DNA of 64,000 bases from Microbacterium sp. SL75 (GCF_026625865.1 NZ_CP113067.1:3038001-3102000), one strand, 5' to 3'; counted from the first letter of the stretch, positions 29,299-37,957 are shown. The notes: generated by a model not told the origin, from the letters alone. Program-made: numbers and translations.

Positions 29299-29666
29299 CG
29301 CGCCGGGGCGCGCCGGGCCCGGAGGTCGGCGACAAGAGAGGAGCCCTCGCCGAGGAGAACAGCTGCCCGGTCCGCAGCGGCCTCTCGAGCGGCGGACTGC
29401 GCGGCCTCGATGGTGCGAGTGAGGGCGGTGTCGAGTCCGGCGCCGAGCTCCGCGCCCGGGGACACCCGAACCTGCGTGATTGAGCCCTCAGCCGTGGCAG
29501 TGACCTCGCATTCGTTGCGCGGGCTGCGGACCGTCACCGAGACGTTACGCAGCTCCTCGAGACCGACGTCCAGATTCGCATGGGCGGCCCGGGCGGCCGC
29601 CACTTGAGCATCCAGACGCGCTCGCGCCGCCTCTACGCGTGCGTCGATGTCATCAATCATCATCAC
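29295..29666 (-). CDS. YbaB/EbfC-like protein in a type VII-like operon
   Basis: 123 residues. A long N-terminal helix (ARVEAARARLDAQVAAARAA) precedes a small strand region (VTVRSPRNECEVTATAEGSITQVRVSPGAE) and a C-terminal helix. That is the fold plan of YbaB/EbfC nucleoid-associated proteins, which in actinobacteria are often found beside WXG100/ESX effector genes. Role unknown; it could be a chaperone-like component rather than a DNA binder. Confidence 0.65.
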   Translation of the reverse strand: MMMIDDIDARVEAARARLDAQVAAARAAHANLDVGLEELRNVSVTVRSPRNECEVTATAEGSITQVRVSPGAELGAGLDTALTRTIEAAQSAAREAAADRAAVLLGEGSSLVADLRARRAPAR

Positions 29667-31249
29667 TCTCCTGTCCGCGCAACGTAGACCTCCTCGACCG
29701 AGCCGTTGAGGAAGCTCCAGTCATTCCGGAAGCCACCGCCGTTGTCGATGTAATCCTGCAGGTCGTCAGTGTAGTTACGTGCGTTGTGCGTCTGACCGGG
29801 GCTCATGGAGCCGTCGGGATCACCCAGGACAACCCAATCCACATTGTCAGGAAGATGCGGCGTGACTGTGACAGACGGTCCCATCGGTCCGTTGATGACG
29901 TGAGGTTGCGGGACCAGTGGCGTCTGGAGGTCGAGCTTCGCCACCGGGTCTGAGACGTGCTCGACCTGCATGACCGGGATGTTATCCGGGATATTGAACC
30001 CGTCGATCGGGGAGCCGTTTGTGACGACACCGATGGTGTTGTACGGCACCGAGCCATCGGCAGCGAGGTTGCCTGCCATGATCCCGCCCTGGCTGAATCC
30101 CGACCAGACCACATCCGATCCGGGTGGAACCCCCGCGTCCTGCATGGCCTGCATCACCGCGCGTTCGTATTGGGTTCGCAACACGGGGTTGTCCATGATC
30201 ATGAGGGCGATGTTGCTGTCGAGATCGTTCATCGGTCCGGCATCGCGGTACGTGTCCGCCCACTCGCCGCCCATGAGTCCCTTCAGAATGCCCCAGTCCT
30301 GCGTCGAGGGCAGATTGACGAGGGTGTACGTCGACCCATCGGGGCGACGAACGGTCGTCACACTGATCGCCGTTTGCTGATCTTTGCCTAGACCGTCGAT
30401 CAGTTCGTTCCCCTGCAGCAGATCAGCGGGAGAACTGATCTCGCTGCGGTTCATAAGATCGTCGTAGAACTGACTCTCCACCGCATCTTCAGGGAACAGC
30501 TCGCTTACCCGGGGGTCCGATCGCAGCATGTCTCCCAACCCCGTGCCTAAGAGGTAGCCCAGCGCGCCGCCTGTCGCCATCGCGATTCCCGGGAGCATCC
30601 GGCCGAGAAAGTCCCGAAAAAATGTGAACCAGTCTTGGACGATCGGCCCGAGCTCCGCCAGCAGTCGAGCGAGCTGACCCAATGCGGTCACAAGCTGCTG
30701 CACAAGGTCCCGCGCCAAGACGATGACGTCCCACGCCGCGTCCGCGAACTCGCGAATGGCGTCGAGCTTGTCGAACGGGTTGAGCGTGAAACTCGTCAGA
30801 GAGTCGGACAGACGCGCCAGGGCGTTCAGCAGGCCGCAGATCGCATCCCGGCAGGCGGTGACGAGAGTCGACGCGAGGGCCAGCGCAGACGACGCGGCAC
30901 CCGCCCAGTCCTGCACGTCCGTCAACACCCGCGAGACGTCTTCGTACCGCTGGCGCAGGGCCCGCACGGTCCGGCCATCGAGGTCGTCGAGAGCCCGCGC
31001 GGCGGACGCAAGGTCGAGCGTCAGGTCCGACACCGACGACTCCACCGTGCGCCACTCCGACGAACGCATCGCGATGGCCCCCGGATCGCCCTGCAGCTCG
31101 TCCATCCACTGGGGGAGCGGCTGCACGTAGGTGATCAGCCAGCCGGCGAAGCCGGGGATGCCATCGCACCCTCCACCCGAAGAACGCGACGCGCCCGCAG
31201 CCCATGACTCGCTGCGCAGCTGCGCAGCGACGGCGGCAGCGCCGCTCAC
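29663..31249 (-). CDS. Probable type VII-secreted alpha/beta-hydrolase
   Basis: 528 residues, no classical signal peptide. Residues ~55-245 are helical (SSVSDLTLDLASAARALDDL, then long Leu/Ala-rich amphipathic helices and the hydrophobic stretch around 219-240, ATGGALGYLLGTGLG), resembling LXG/WXG-type targeting regions. The C-terminal ~250 residues form an alpha/beta-hydrolase: nucleophile elbow G384-F-S386-Q-G388, with D434 (HVSDPVAK) and H488 (QTHNARNY) as candidate triad partners. The catalytic part recalls PE-PPE-type serine hydrolases of mycobacteria. Substrate unknown; lipase or esterase activity is inferred. Encoded between small helical proteins and two lipoproteins, which suggests a secreted toxin with partners and immunity. 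Confidence 0.72.
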   Translation of the reverse strand: MSGAAAVAAQLRSESWAAGASRSSGGGCDGIPGFAGWLITYVQPLPQWMDELQGDPGAIAMRSSEWRTVESSVSDLTLDLASAARALDDLDGRTVRALRQRYEDVSRVLTDVQDWAGAASSALALASTLVTACRDAICGLLNALARLSDSLTSFTLNPFDKLDAIREFADAAWDVIVLARDLVQQLVTALGQLARLLAELGPIVQDWFTFFRDFLGRMLPGIAMATGGALGYLLGTGLGDMLRSDPRVSELFPEDAVESQFYDDLMNRSEISSPADLLQGNELIDGLGKDQQTAISVTTVRRPDGSTYTLVNLPSTQDWGILKGLMGGEWADTYRDAGPMNDLDSNIALMIMDNPVLRTQYERAVMQAMQDAGVPPGSDVVWSGFSQGGIMAGNLAADGSVPYNTIGVVTNGSPIDGFNIPDNIPVMQVEHVSDPVAKLDLQTPLVPQPHVINGPMGPSVTVTPHLPDNVDWVVLGDPDGSMSPGQTHNARNYTDDLQDYIDNGGGFRNDWSFLNGSVEEVYVARTGE

Positions 31250-31536
31250 GACTCGAACTCCTGCATCACCGCGACGGCCTGTTCCTCGACCTCGTCGAAC
31301 GACTCGCGGGCGACCTGCACACCCTTCTGCATCGTCGCAACGAGCTCTCGCGCACTCGACAGCAACTGCGCGGTGTTGCTCGCCAGACCGTTCGCGGCCC
31401 CGACGACGATTCCCGACGCCAGAACGCCGAATGCGGAGCCGGGGAGCGGTGCTCCGGCGGCGGACGCCGCGGCATCCAGCGAATCGCTCACGCGTCCCAG
31501 CGTCGACGCCTGTTCTGCCAGGACTTCGGTGTCCAT
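31246..31536 (-). CDS. EspC/WXG100-like small helical protein
   Basis: 95 residues from ATG 31536 (an upstream GTG at 31560 would add eight). It begins MDTEVLAEQASTLGRVSDSL, has a Gly/Ala-rich middle (GSAFGVLASGIVVGAANGLA) and a closing helix (VQVARESFDEVEEQAVAVMQ), the arrangement seen in EspC-type proteins of ESX loci. First gene of the operon and four-base overlap with the hydrolase gene, so it is a likely co-secreted partner or targeting factor. Start choice uncertain; GGGAAG lies 13 bases before the ATG. Confidence 0.65.
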   Translation of the reverse strand: MDTEVLAEQASTLGRVSDSLDAAASAAGAPLPGSAFGVLASGIVVGAANGLASNTAQLLSSARELVATMQKGVQVARESFDEVEEQAVAVMQEFES

Positions 31537-31671
31537 GATGATGTGTGTTCTTCCCGCCACGGGGCCCCCGCTCGTGTCAGCTTTGCCAACACCATAGCGA
31601 AACCCTTCGCCGCTTCGCAGGGGAGCTCACCAACTGTGAATAACCGGATGCCGGTAGGCTCTAAGCCGCTG

Positions 31672-31745
31672 GGGGCGGTGGCCAAGCTGGTCAAGGCAGC
31701 GGGCTCATAACCCGACGATCGTGGGTTCAAGTCCCACCCGCCCTA
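31672..31745 (+). tRNA. tRNA with CAT anticodon (Met, possibly Ile2)
   Basis: Acceptor GGGGCGG pairs with CCGCCCT (terminal G-T wobble), the anticodon loop CTCATAA gives CAT at 31706-31708, and the T-arm is GTGGG-TTCAAGT-CCCAC. No encoded CCA. The D-arm (GCCAAGCTGGTCAAGGC) is unusual for an elongator Met tRNA, and the lack of an initiator-type 1:72 mismatch excludes fMet. Met versus lysidine-modified Ile2 cannot be decided by eye. Confidence 0.88.
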
Positions 31746-31750
31746 CGCGA

Positions 31751-31790
31751 GACCCCCGACAGGCATGGCCTGGTCGGGGGTCTTTTCTCT
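31751..31790 (+). terminator. Terminator after tRNA-CAT
   Basis: GACCCCCGAC (31751-31760) pairs with GTCGGGGGTC (31773-31782), extended by inner AGGC/GCCT around ATG, followed by TTTTCTCT. A strong intrinsic terminator. Confidence 0.9.
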
Positions 31791-31805
31791 GTTCAAGTGG
31801 CAGAC

Positions 31806-32168
31806 TCAGCCCACCATGTAGGGCCTGATCAGCAAGAACTGCGAGAAGAACAGGATCACCGTGGCCAGGATCACCCCGAGCGCGACATAGCCGCAGATGA
31901 GCCCCACGACCGCCATGGCGCGCCCCACCCCATAGCGCCGGGCCGTACCGAGTCCGAGGTGGGCGAGGACGACCGTCGCCACTGCAAGAGGGAAAGCCGT
32001 GAAGATCGCGACGATGCCGACGTAGGGCAACGGCACGAAGGCGGCGTTCAGGACTGCGATGGGTCCGAGCACCACGGAGGCGATGGCGGTTCCGTTCGTC
32101 ACCGCCGGGAGCGGGCGCGGCGGCAGAAGAAAAGGCGGCTGCTGCGGGGGCATGGCGGGCATCGTCAT
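31806..32168 (-). CDS. DUF4190-like small membrane protein
   Basis: 120 residues. A Pro-rich N-terminus (MPPQQPPFLLPPRPLP) is followed by two or three hydrophobic segments (GTAIASVVLGPIAVLNAAF, VGIVAIFTAFPLAVATVVLA, AMAVVGLICGYVALGVILAT) with the GxARRYGVGRAMAVVGLICG motif typical of DUF4190 proteins. Function unknown. Confidence 0.75.
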   Translation of the reverse strand: MTMPAMPPQQPPFLLPPRPLPAVTNGTAIASVVLGPIAVLNAAFVPLPYVGIVAIFTAFPLAVATVVLAHLGLGTARRYGVGRAMAVVGLICGYVALGVILATVILFFSQFLLIRPYMVG

Positions 32169-32606
32169 GCCCCGACCCTAGCGGGACGCGCCGCGACCAC
32201 GAGCGGATGAACGCCGATGTCGGAGGCGCCCATTACCGTCACAGCCGCGGCAGAGAGAGCAGGCGTCATGGGCCCGGAGACAGCGGTCGGAGGGCCGCGA
32301 GGTTTCTTACGCGGTCGGCCTATACCGAGAATCCTCCCGCGTTCCCGGCGACACCATCCGGATCGCAACGCCGGTATCGCACTCAGCCAGGTGCCGCCAG
32401 CCGCCAGAGGGCGAATGGCGTACGGGTCGCGAGGCCGTTCTTCCAGCGCCTCGAGGTCTGGCCCGACGTCGTCCTCCCCGAGTTGCGCACCGAGCCTCGC
32501 GCGCCACGCTCGGCGGTCCGGCGGCAACGGGGCACGGCCCGCGCACCGGGGCGCTCGACAGACACCCCACCGCACAAGCCGCACCCCGGAGGAGCGAGCG
32601 TCCGGC
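32169..32606. other. 438-base interval without a supported gene
   Basis: Open frames exist in several phases (for instance minus strand 32165-32737 and plus strand 32217-32945), but all are Arg/Pro/Ser-rich with no recognisable motif and overlap one another; coding signal is poor. The plus-strand phase around 32430-32520 gives a short protein-like stretch (RPFFQRLEVWPDVVLPELRT) that could be a gene remnant. No RNA gene or clear terminator seen. Confidence 0.5.
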
Positions 32607-33425
32607 TTACGAGCCGTGCGCCTCCTCCGACACCGGCTGCCACTCGCGCCACGTCTGCAGACGCGACTCGTAGTCGCGCTCGGCGATGCCCAGGGGCGCC
32701 TTGCCGAAGAAGATACGCAGCGGCGGGTTCTCGGCATCCACCACCTTCAGGATCGCCGCGCGCGTCGCCTCGGGCTTACCGGGGTCGGCAGCAGAGGGGC
32801 GCTTGGCCGCCTGCTCCCGCACCTCGGCGTAGGCGTCGATCTCGTCGCTGCGCTGGGCAGAGGGGCCCGACCAGTCGGTCGAGTAGCCGCCGGGCTCGAT
32901 GAGGGTTACGTGGATGCCGAAGCCCGCGACCTCCTGAGAGAGTGACTGCGAGAGACCCTCGAGCGCCCACTTCGACGCGTGGTAGGCACCGACGGTGGGG
33001 AAGGCGCTGATGCCGCCGATGCTCGACACCTGGATGATGTGGCCCGAACCCTGCTTCCGCATGATCGGCAGCGCGGCCTGGGTGACCCAGAGCGCGCCGA
33101 AGAAGTTGGTCTCGAGCTGCGCCCGGACCTCGTCCTCGGTCAGCTCTTCCACCATGCCGAAGTGCCCGTAGCCGGCGTTGTTGATGACGATGTCGAGCTG
33201 GCCGAACTTCTCGTGGGCCTTGGCCACGGCGTCGATATCGGCGGAACGGTCGGTCACATCGAGCTGGAGGGGAAGGAACGAGTCGGGGTAGCTGTCGACC
33301 AGCGCCTTCACGTCGTCGAGGTTTCGAGCAGTGCCGGCGACGTTGTCACCGCGCTCCAAAGCCGCTTCGGCCCACTCGCGGCCGAAGCCCTTCGATGCGC
33401 CGGTGATGAACCACGTCTTGCTCAT
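32607..33425 (-). CDS. Short-chain dehydrogenase/reductase
   Basis: 272-residue classical SDR. NADP-binding GASKGFG is near the N-terminus, NNAGYG in the middle, catalytic S (VSSIGG) and YHASK follow, then PGGYSTDW. It resembles DltE/YdaD-type SDRs of unknown substrate. ATG 33425 has a GGAGGA-type site; the frame upstream of it is not conserved-looking. Confidence 0.9.
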   Translation of the reverse strand: MSKTWFITGASKGFGREWAEAALERGDNVAGTARNLDDVKALVDSYPDSFLPLQLDVTDRSADIDAVAKAHEKFGQLDIVINNAGYGHFGMVEELTEDEVRAQLETNFFGALWVTQAALPIMRKQGSGHIIQVSSIGGISAFPTVGAYHASKWALEGLSQSLSQEVAGFGIHVTLIEPGGYSTDWSGPSAQRSDEIDAYAEVREQAAKRPSAADPGKPEATRAAILKVVDAENPPLRIFFGKAPLGIAERDYESRLQTWREWQPVSEEAHGS

Positions 33426-33524
33426 GAGTGTCCTCCGAGAGAGATAGGGGGTGAACGCGGGCGACGGTACGCCGCGGATTTCAGAATCTCCTCGGGTTGA
33501 CACCCGACCACCGCACGGCAAGGT

Positions 33525-33559
33525 GAGAGCCCCGCCCGCGGTGAACGGACGGGGCTCTC
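33525..33559. terminator. Hairpin between SDR start and the CBS-protein gene end
   Basis: GAGAGCCCCG (33525-33534) pairs perfectly with CGGGGCTCTC (33550-33559). It lies just past the stop of the minus-strand CBS-domain gene (33571) and would terminate that operon. Confidence 0.8.
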
Positions 33560-33570
33560 GTGGCACCGGG

Positions 33571-34593
33571 TCAGCGGGCGGCAGGCGCCAGCTCTCCCGG
33601 CCCGGGCAGGATCTCCCGCAGCAGATCGTCGAGCGTCACGACGCCGATCAGACGCTCGCCCTCCACGACCGTCGCCAGCTGGACACGACCGCGCCGCATG
33701 CGTGCCAGAGCGTCGTAAGCGGATGCCGCGGGCTCGAGCACCAGAGGATCACGGGCGATCTCGAGCGCCGGCGTCCCGGGGTCGACGGCGAGCGTGTCCC
33801 GCACGTGCGCGACGCGCGAGGACGCTCCCGCCCCGACGAGGATTCGCAGGTGCGTCGACGAGGCGGCGACTTTCTGGATGTCGGCGACCGTGGCATCCGT
33901 CGGCACGCTCGTGGGGGAGCGGTCGGTGCGCACGATGTCACCCACCGTCAGTGTGCCCAGAGCGATCGCCTGAGCGATCGGCTCGGAGTACTGCTTCTCG
34001 AGGGTGCCCGCCTGGCGGGAATGTGCCACGAGCTCGCGAATGGTGTCGGCGTCCTGTCCGCCCGCGGCGGCCTTGTCGACCGGCTCGACACCCGACGCCT
34101 TCACGAGACGGTTCGCAATGTGATTGATCCACAGCAGGAACGGACGCAACGGCCAGGTGAGGGCGCGGGCCAGGATGCCGGTGGCCTTCGCCGCGGTTTC
34201 GGGATGCGCGATCGCCCACGACTTCGGCGCCATCTCTCCGATCACGAGGTGAAGGAAGGTCACGACGATCAACGCGAGCATGAAGGCGATGATGTCGGCG
34301 AGAACGTACGGCAGACCCCACGTCTCGAACACGGGGGCCAGCGCGTAGTCGATCGCGGGCTTGGTGATGGCACCGAGCAAGAAGGTGCACGCCGTGATGC
34401 CGAGCTGCGCGAACGCCAGCATCACGGTGAGCTCGTTCACACCGCGCAGAGCCGCGCGCGCCGAGGCGCTCGTGGCGGCCTGCTCTTCGAGGCGGTGGCG
34501 ACGAGCGGCGAGCAGGGCGAACTCGACGATGACGAAGAAGGCGCTGGCGACGATGAGCGCGGTTGTGATGATCGCGACGGTCCAGCCGTTCAT
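33571..34593 (-). CDS. Hemolysin/CorC-like CBS membrane protein (shorter partner)
   Basis: 340 residues. DUF21-type N-terminus of about four helices (VAIITTALIVASAFFVIVEFALLAARR, LALIVVTFLHLVIGEMAPKSWA), then CBS pair (VGDIVRTDRSPTSVPTDATV; LATVVEGERLIGVVTLDDLL). It lacks the C-terminal CorC domain of its neighbour. Start overlaps the stop of that neighbour by four bases; the two are likely a heteromeric pair, a common actinobacterial arrangement. Transport substrate unknown. Confidence 0.88.
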   Translation of the reverse strand: MNGWTVAIITTALIVASAFFVIVEFALLAARRHRLEEQAATSASARAALRGVNELTVMLAFAQLGITACTFLLGAITKPAIDYALAPVFETWGLPYVLADIIAFMLALIVVTFLHLVIGEMAPKSWAIAHPETAAKATGILARALTWPLRPFLLWINHIANRLVKASGVEPVDKAAAGGQDADTIRELVAHSRQAGTLEKQYSEPIAQAIALGTLTVGDIVRTDRSPTSVPTDATVADIQKVAASSTHLRILVGAGASSRVAHVRDTLAVDPGTPALEIARDPLVLEPAASAYDALARMRRGRVQLATVVEGERLIGVVTLDDLLREILPGPGELAPAAR

Positions 34594-35993
34594 CGGGCCA
34601 CCTCCTCGTCGATCGCGGATGCTTCCACGGCGGGCTCGGAATCTCGATCCACCTCGTGCAGGCGGATCTTCAACTGGGAGGGCACGTGCCGGTCGACCTC
34701 GACGACCTCGACGGCGAGCCAGCGCTCGAGGTCGAGCCCCTGCACGGTCTCGGACGCGCGCTCGGGCAGATCGATCCGGATGACGCTGCCGACCGCCGGC
34801 AGATCCCCGTGGGTCTCGATGACGAGGCCGGCCACGGTCTCGACATCGCTCTCGGCGAGGTCGTGGCCCAGCAGACGCTCGAGCTCGTCGAGGTGCAGGT
34901 CGCCGGGAACCGTCCAGGCATCGTCGCCGTCGGCCGAGACCTCGGCGACCTCGACGTCGTGCTCGTCGGACAGCTCGCCGATGACTTCCTCCGTCAGGTC
35001 TTCGATCGTCAGGATGCCGTCGAAGTTGCCGTACTCGTCGACCACGCACGCGAGCTCGTTGCGGGAGCGACGCATGCGGTCGAGGGCGACGGGGAGCAGC
35101 ATCGAGGTCGGGATCACAACGGCGGCGCGCATGACGGATGCCACGGGGGCATCGTCGGCGGGCTGCTCGCGCAGCACGTCGATGAGTTCGATGACGCCGA
35201 CGGGGGAGTCCTCGTCGCCGATCACGGGGTAGCGGGTGTGACCGGTGGACATGAGCGCGCGCACCTCGCCGACCGTGGTGTCGGGGGTGACCGAGTCGAT
35301 CTGGGAACGCGGGATCATGGCGTGCTCGACGTCGCGCTGCGGGAAGTCGAGGATGCGGTCGATGATCATCGATAGGTCGTCGGGAAGGTCGCCACTGACG
35401 CGGGACTCTTCGATGATCGCCTCGAGGTCACGCGCGGTGGCGCTCTCGTCGACGTCTTCGAGGGGCTCGATGCGCAGCAGCCTCAGCAGGGCGTTGGCGG
35501 CGACGTCGAACACGGTGATGAGCCAGCCGAACAGCAGCAGGTAGATGCGGGTGGGCACCGCGAGCGCGCGGGCCAGAGGCTCCGGGCTGGCGATGGCGAG
35601 GTTCTTCGGGTACAGCTCGCCGAAGATCATCGTGACGACGGTGGCCAGCAGCAACGCGCCGATGGTGCCGATGAGGACCGAGACGGCCGGGTCGATGCCC
35701 ACCCCTCCCAGGAGGGTGCCGAGCGACTCACCGATCAACGGCTCGGCGACGTAGCCGATCAGCAGTCCCGTGACGGTGATGCCCAGCTGGGCACCCGACA
35801 GCATGAACGAGGTGCGCTTCGTGATGGCGAGCACGCGCTTCGCCTGAGCGTCGCCCTTCTCGGCTTTCGCCGCCAGCCGTGAACGGTCGACGGACATGTA
35901 CGCGAACTCCTGCGCGACGAAGAAGCCGCAGGCGGCGATGATCGCCAGAGTCACGATGATCCCCAACAGAAGCGTCAGGGCCGCGGCCAGCAT
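34590..35993 (-). CDS. Hemolysin/CorC-like CBS membrane protein (full length)
   Basis: 467 residues. DUF21 domain with several helices (TLLLGIIVTLAIIAACGFFVAQEFAYMSVDRSRLA at the start), CBS pair (MIPRSQIDSVTPDTTVGEV; ELACVVDEYGNFDGILTIEDLTEEVIGE), then a CorC/HlyC transporter-associated domain (VPGDLHLDELERLLGHDL) and an acidic tail. Cation export or CBS-regulated transport is the family role. First gene of a two-gene operon. Confidence 0.9.
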   Translation of the reverse strand: MLAAALTLLLGIIVTLAIIAACGFFVAQEFAYMSVDRSRLAAKAEKGDAQAKRVLAITKRTSFMLSGAQLGITVTGLLIGYVAEPLIGESLGTLLGGVGIDPAVSVLIGTIGALLLATVVTMIFGELYPKNLAIASPEPLARALAVPTRIYLLLFGWLITVFDVAANALLRLLRIEPLEDVDESATARDLEAIIEESRVSGDLPDDLSMIIDRILDFPQRDVEHAMIPRSQIDSVTPDTTVGEVRALMSTGHTRYPVIGDEDSPVGVIELIDVLREQPADDAPVASVMRAAVVIPTSMLLPVALDRMRRSRNELACVVDEYGNFDGILTIEDLTEEVIGELSDEHDVEVAEVSADGDDAWTVPGDLHLDELERLLGHDLAESDVETVAGLVIETHGDLPAVGSVIRIDLPERASETVQGLDLERWLAVEVVEVDRHVPSQLKIRLHEVDRDSEPAVEASAIDEEVAR

Positions 35994-36162
35994 CAGATCT
36001 CACCCCCTCTCGGAAAGAGGGGGCTCGAAGATCGGCCCTCCTGGTCGGTGGAGGCGCGGTGATGGCTCACGGGTTTTCTCTCTCGTGGGTCGGTGATCGA
36101 TGATCACGTCGACTGTATCGAGCAGCGTCCCGCTCAGGCTGGGGATTCGCCCGACCCTGAGC

Positions 36163-36918
36163 TCACCCCGGTTCGGTGATCTTCTGGTCGGTGTTCGTGT
36201 AAACGATCGAATCGGCTGTGGTGCCGACGAGCCCCAGGGTGAGGCGCGCAAGCCCGGGTGCGATGCCGTCGGCCGGTGGAGGAGTATCGGCCCCGAGGGT
36301 GAGGGTCTTGCCGTCCGCGGTGGTGGCCGACAGCGAGTTCAGGTACACCGAGACGTGCCCTGACAACGTCATGCGGTCGGCGGTCGTGACGAGCGCTGGA
36401 CCCGTCTCTCGGCGAACCGTGAGGGCGAAGCCCTCGATCGTGATCTCGTCCGCCGTCATCTTCAGCGCGGTGATACGAGTGCCGTCGGCCAGCGGCACCG
36501 TGACCACACTGATGAGGGGGATGCCGCGGAAGGACAGCGACTGGGCGCCCAGCTGTGCCGACGGCTGAGTGAACACCGGCGCGCGCTCGTCGGCGACGGC
36601 TGCCTGTGCGGGCGGCGTGGTCGAATCAGCGGAGGGGGCAGACGGCGCGGAGGTCGGGGAGTCCTCGGGCGTCGACGGCGTAGCGGGCGTCGAGGTGCCG
36701 GCACCGGGAAGCTTTGGCAGGCCCGGCACGGTGAGCCCGGGTGTCGGCGTCGGTGTCGACGTCGAGGAGGGCGCGGGTTCGCCGCACGGGAAGAGGATCG
36801 GAATGCACAACCGGGCAGGGCGAGGACCGTCGTCGGCCGAGGCCGCGGCTGCGCCGGTCGACCCGCCGAGCACCAGGATGGCAGCGGTGAGCGCAGCCGT
36901 AGCCCGGGCCCGCCTCAT
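36163..36918 (-). CDS. Secreted or surface protein of a DUF6230/DUF6114 cassette
   Basis: 251 residues. Signal peptide (RRARATAALTAAILVLGGST, then GAAAASA), a Pro/Thr/Ser linker, and a beta-rich C-terminal domain (SLSFRGIPLISVVTVPLADGTRITALKMTADEITIEGFALTV). The motifs around residues ~150-230 parallel the DUF6230 protein upstream (alternating LKMTA / HVSVYLNSL pattern). Function unknown. ATG 36918 overlaps the DUF6114 stop. Confidence 0.7.
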   Translation of the reverse strand: MRRARATAALTAAILVLGGSTGAAAASADDGPRPARLCIPILFPCGEPAPSSTSTPTPTPGLTVPGLPKLPGAGTSTPATPSTPEDSPTSAPSAPSADSTTPPAQAAVADERAPVFTQPSAQLGAQSLSFRGIPLISVVTVPLADGTRITALKMTADEITIEGFALTVRRETGPALVTTADRMTLSGHVSVYLNSLSATTADGKTLTLGADTPPPADGIAPGLARLTLGLVGTTADSIVYTNTDQKITEPG

Positions 36919-37349
36919 CGCTCGACCCCGGTGGCAGCGCTCTCCGCCTCCTCGACGGTCGGTGCCGAGGCTCGCGGCGCGGAGGCGGTCGGCGGCGCCC
37001 ACGACACGGCCACGATCCCACCCACCGTGCTCACCAGCATCCCGAGCAGGAAGCCACCGAGATTGACGCCGACCAGGGAGTAGACCGCGACGGCGAGGGC
37101 GATGACACCGTAGAAGATGCGGTGTGCCGGCATCAGGACGAGCAGGATGCCGAGCAGCACCAGAACCACCGGAATCACCGTGGCCTGAAGACCCTCGATC
37201 CCGAGCTGGATGTGCAGTTGCCCGATGTCGAGCTGCCCGGAGAAGAACATCTCGACGCCGCCGAGTGCGACCAGGACGCCGCCCATGAGGGGACGGCTCC
37301 GCCGCCAGGTTCGAAAGCGCGCCGACGAGGAGAGGTCGGGGGAGGTCAT
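36915..37349 (-). CDS. DUF6114 membrane protein
   Basis: 144 residues with four hydrophobic helices: LMGGVLVALGGVEMFF, LQATVIPVVLVLLGILLVLM, FYGVIALAVAVYSLVGV and GGFLLGMLVSTVGGIVAVSW. The opening (FRTWRRSRPLMGGVLVALGG) is characteristic of DUF6114, found in actinobacteria directly after DUF6230 genes. No function known. ATG 37349 follows the upstream gene by 11 bases. Confidence 0.82.
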   Translation of the reverse strand: MTSPDLSSSARFRTWRRSRPLMGGVLVALGGVEMFFSGQLDIGQLHIQLGIEGLQATVIPVVLVLLGILLVLMPAHRIFYGVIALAVAVYSLVGVNLGGFLLGMLVSTVGGIVAVSWAPPTASAPRASAPTVEEAESAATGVER

Positions 37350-37360
37350 GACGACTCCGA

Positions 37361-37957
37361 TCAGAAGCAGGTCTTCGAGCCGTCGGTCAGCTCGAGCTTC
37401 ATGCCGGTGAGGGTGAAGACCGAGGCCTGCGTGCTCCACGCGGTCTGCTTGAGATGTGCGATCGAGATGGTGTCGGCATCCTGAGCGAAGTCCCCCGGGG
37501 TGCCTTTGGCCGAGGTGTTGACCGTCGAGGCGTCCACGCCGATGCGGATGTTGCCGAACGAGGAGTCGCCCTGGAGGCCCGTCATACCGATCTGCAGGTC
37601 GGAGGCGGATGCCGGGGCGCCGCCACCACCCGCGGTGATCAGGACGCCCACCTTGCCCAGGGGAGTGTCGCTGACGACCGACTGACAGAGGTCGGCGAGA
37701 GTGGCCGACCGGATGTTGGCGATCGCGACGTTGTGCTGGCCTCCGGCGGTGTCGCTGGTGACGCCAGCGTATTGCGAGAAGCCGGTGCCCTCCAGCTGCG
37801 AGGCGCTGATCTGGAACTGGCTGCCCGACACGGCGAAGGACACGGGCACCGCGCCCTGGGCGACACCGGTGAGAAGAAGGCTCGCGACGGCGGCGACGGG
37901 CACGGTCGCCAGGGCGACCCGGCCGGTGCGGGAGCGGGTCAGGTTACGGAACTTCAT
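37361..37957 (-). CDS. DUF6230 exported protein
   Basis: 198 residues. Signal sequence with RTGRVALATVPVAAVASLLL and cleavage near GVAQGAVP; the mature part is beta-rich with SFAVSGSQFQISASQLEGTGF and a C-terminal pair of cysteines (one in LCQSVV, one terminal KTCF). This is the DUF6230 pattern. AGGAGG precedes the ATG. Divergent from the TetR gene across a palindrome; likely TetR-controlled with the two genes below it. Confidence 0.82.
   Translation of the reverse strand: MKFRNLTRSRTGRVALATVPVAAVASLLLTGVAQGAVPVSFAVSGSQFQISASQLEGTGFSQYAGVTSDTAGGQHNVAIANIRSATLADLCQSVVSDTPLGKVGVLITAGGGGAPASASDLQIGMTGLQGDSSFGNIRIGVDASTVNTSAKGTPGDFAQDADTISIAHLKQTAWSTQASVFTLTGMKLELTDGSKTCF

Noticed and set aside
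36003..36023. CCCCCTCT/AGAGGGGG hairpin just before the CBS-protein start
   Set aside because: It lies in the 5' leader of the minus-strand gene and overlaps its Gly-rich Shine-Dalgarno region; a terminator function is not supported.
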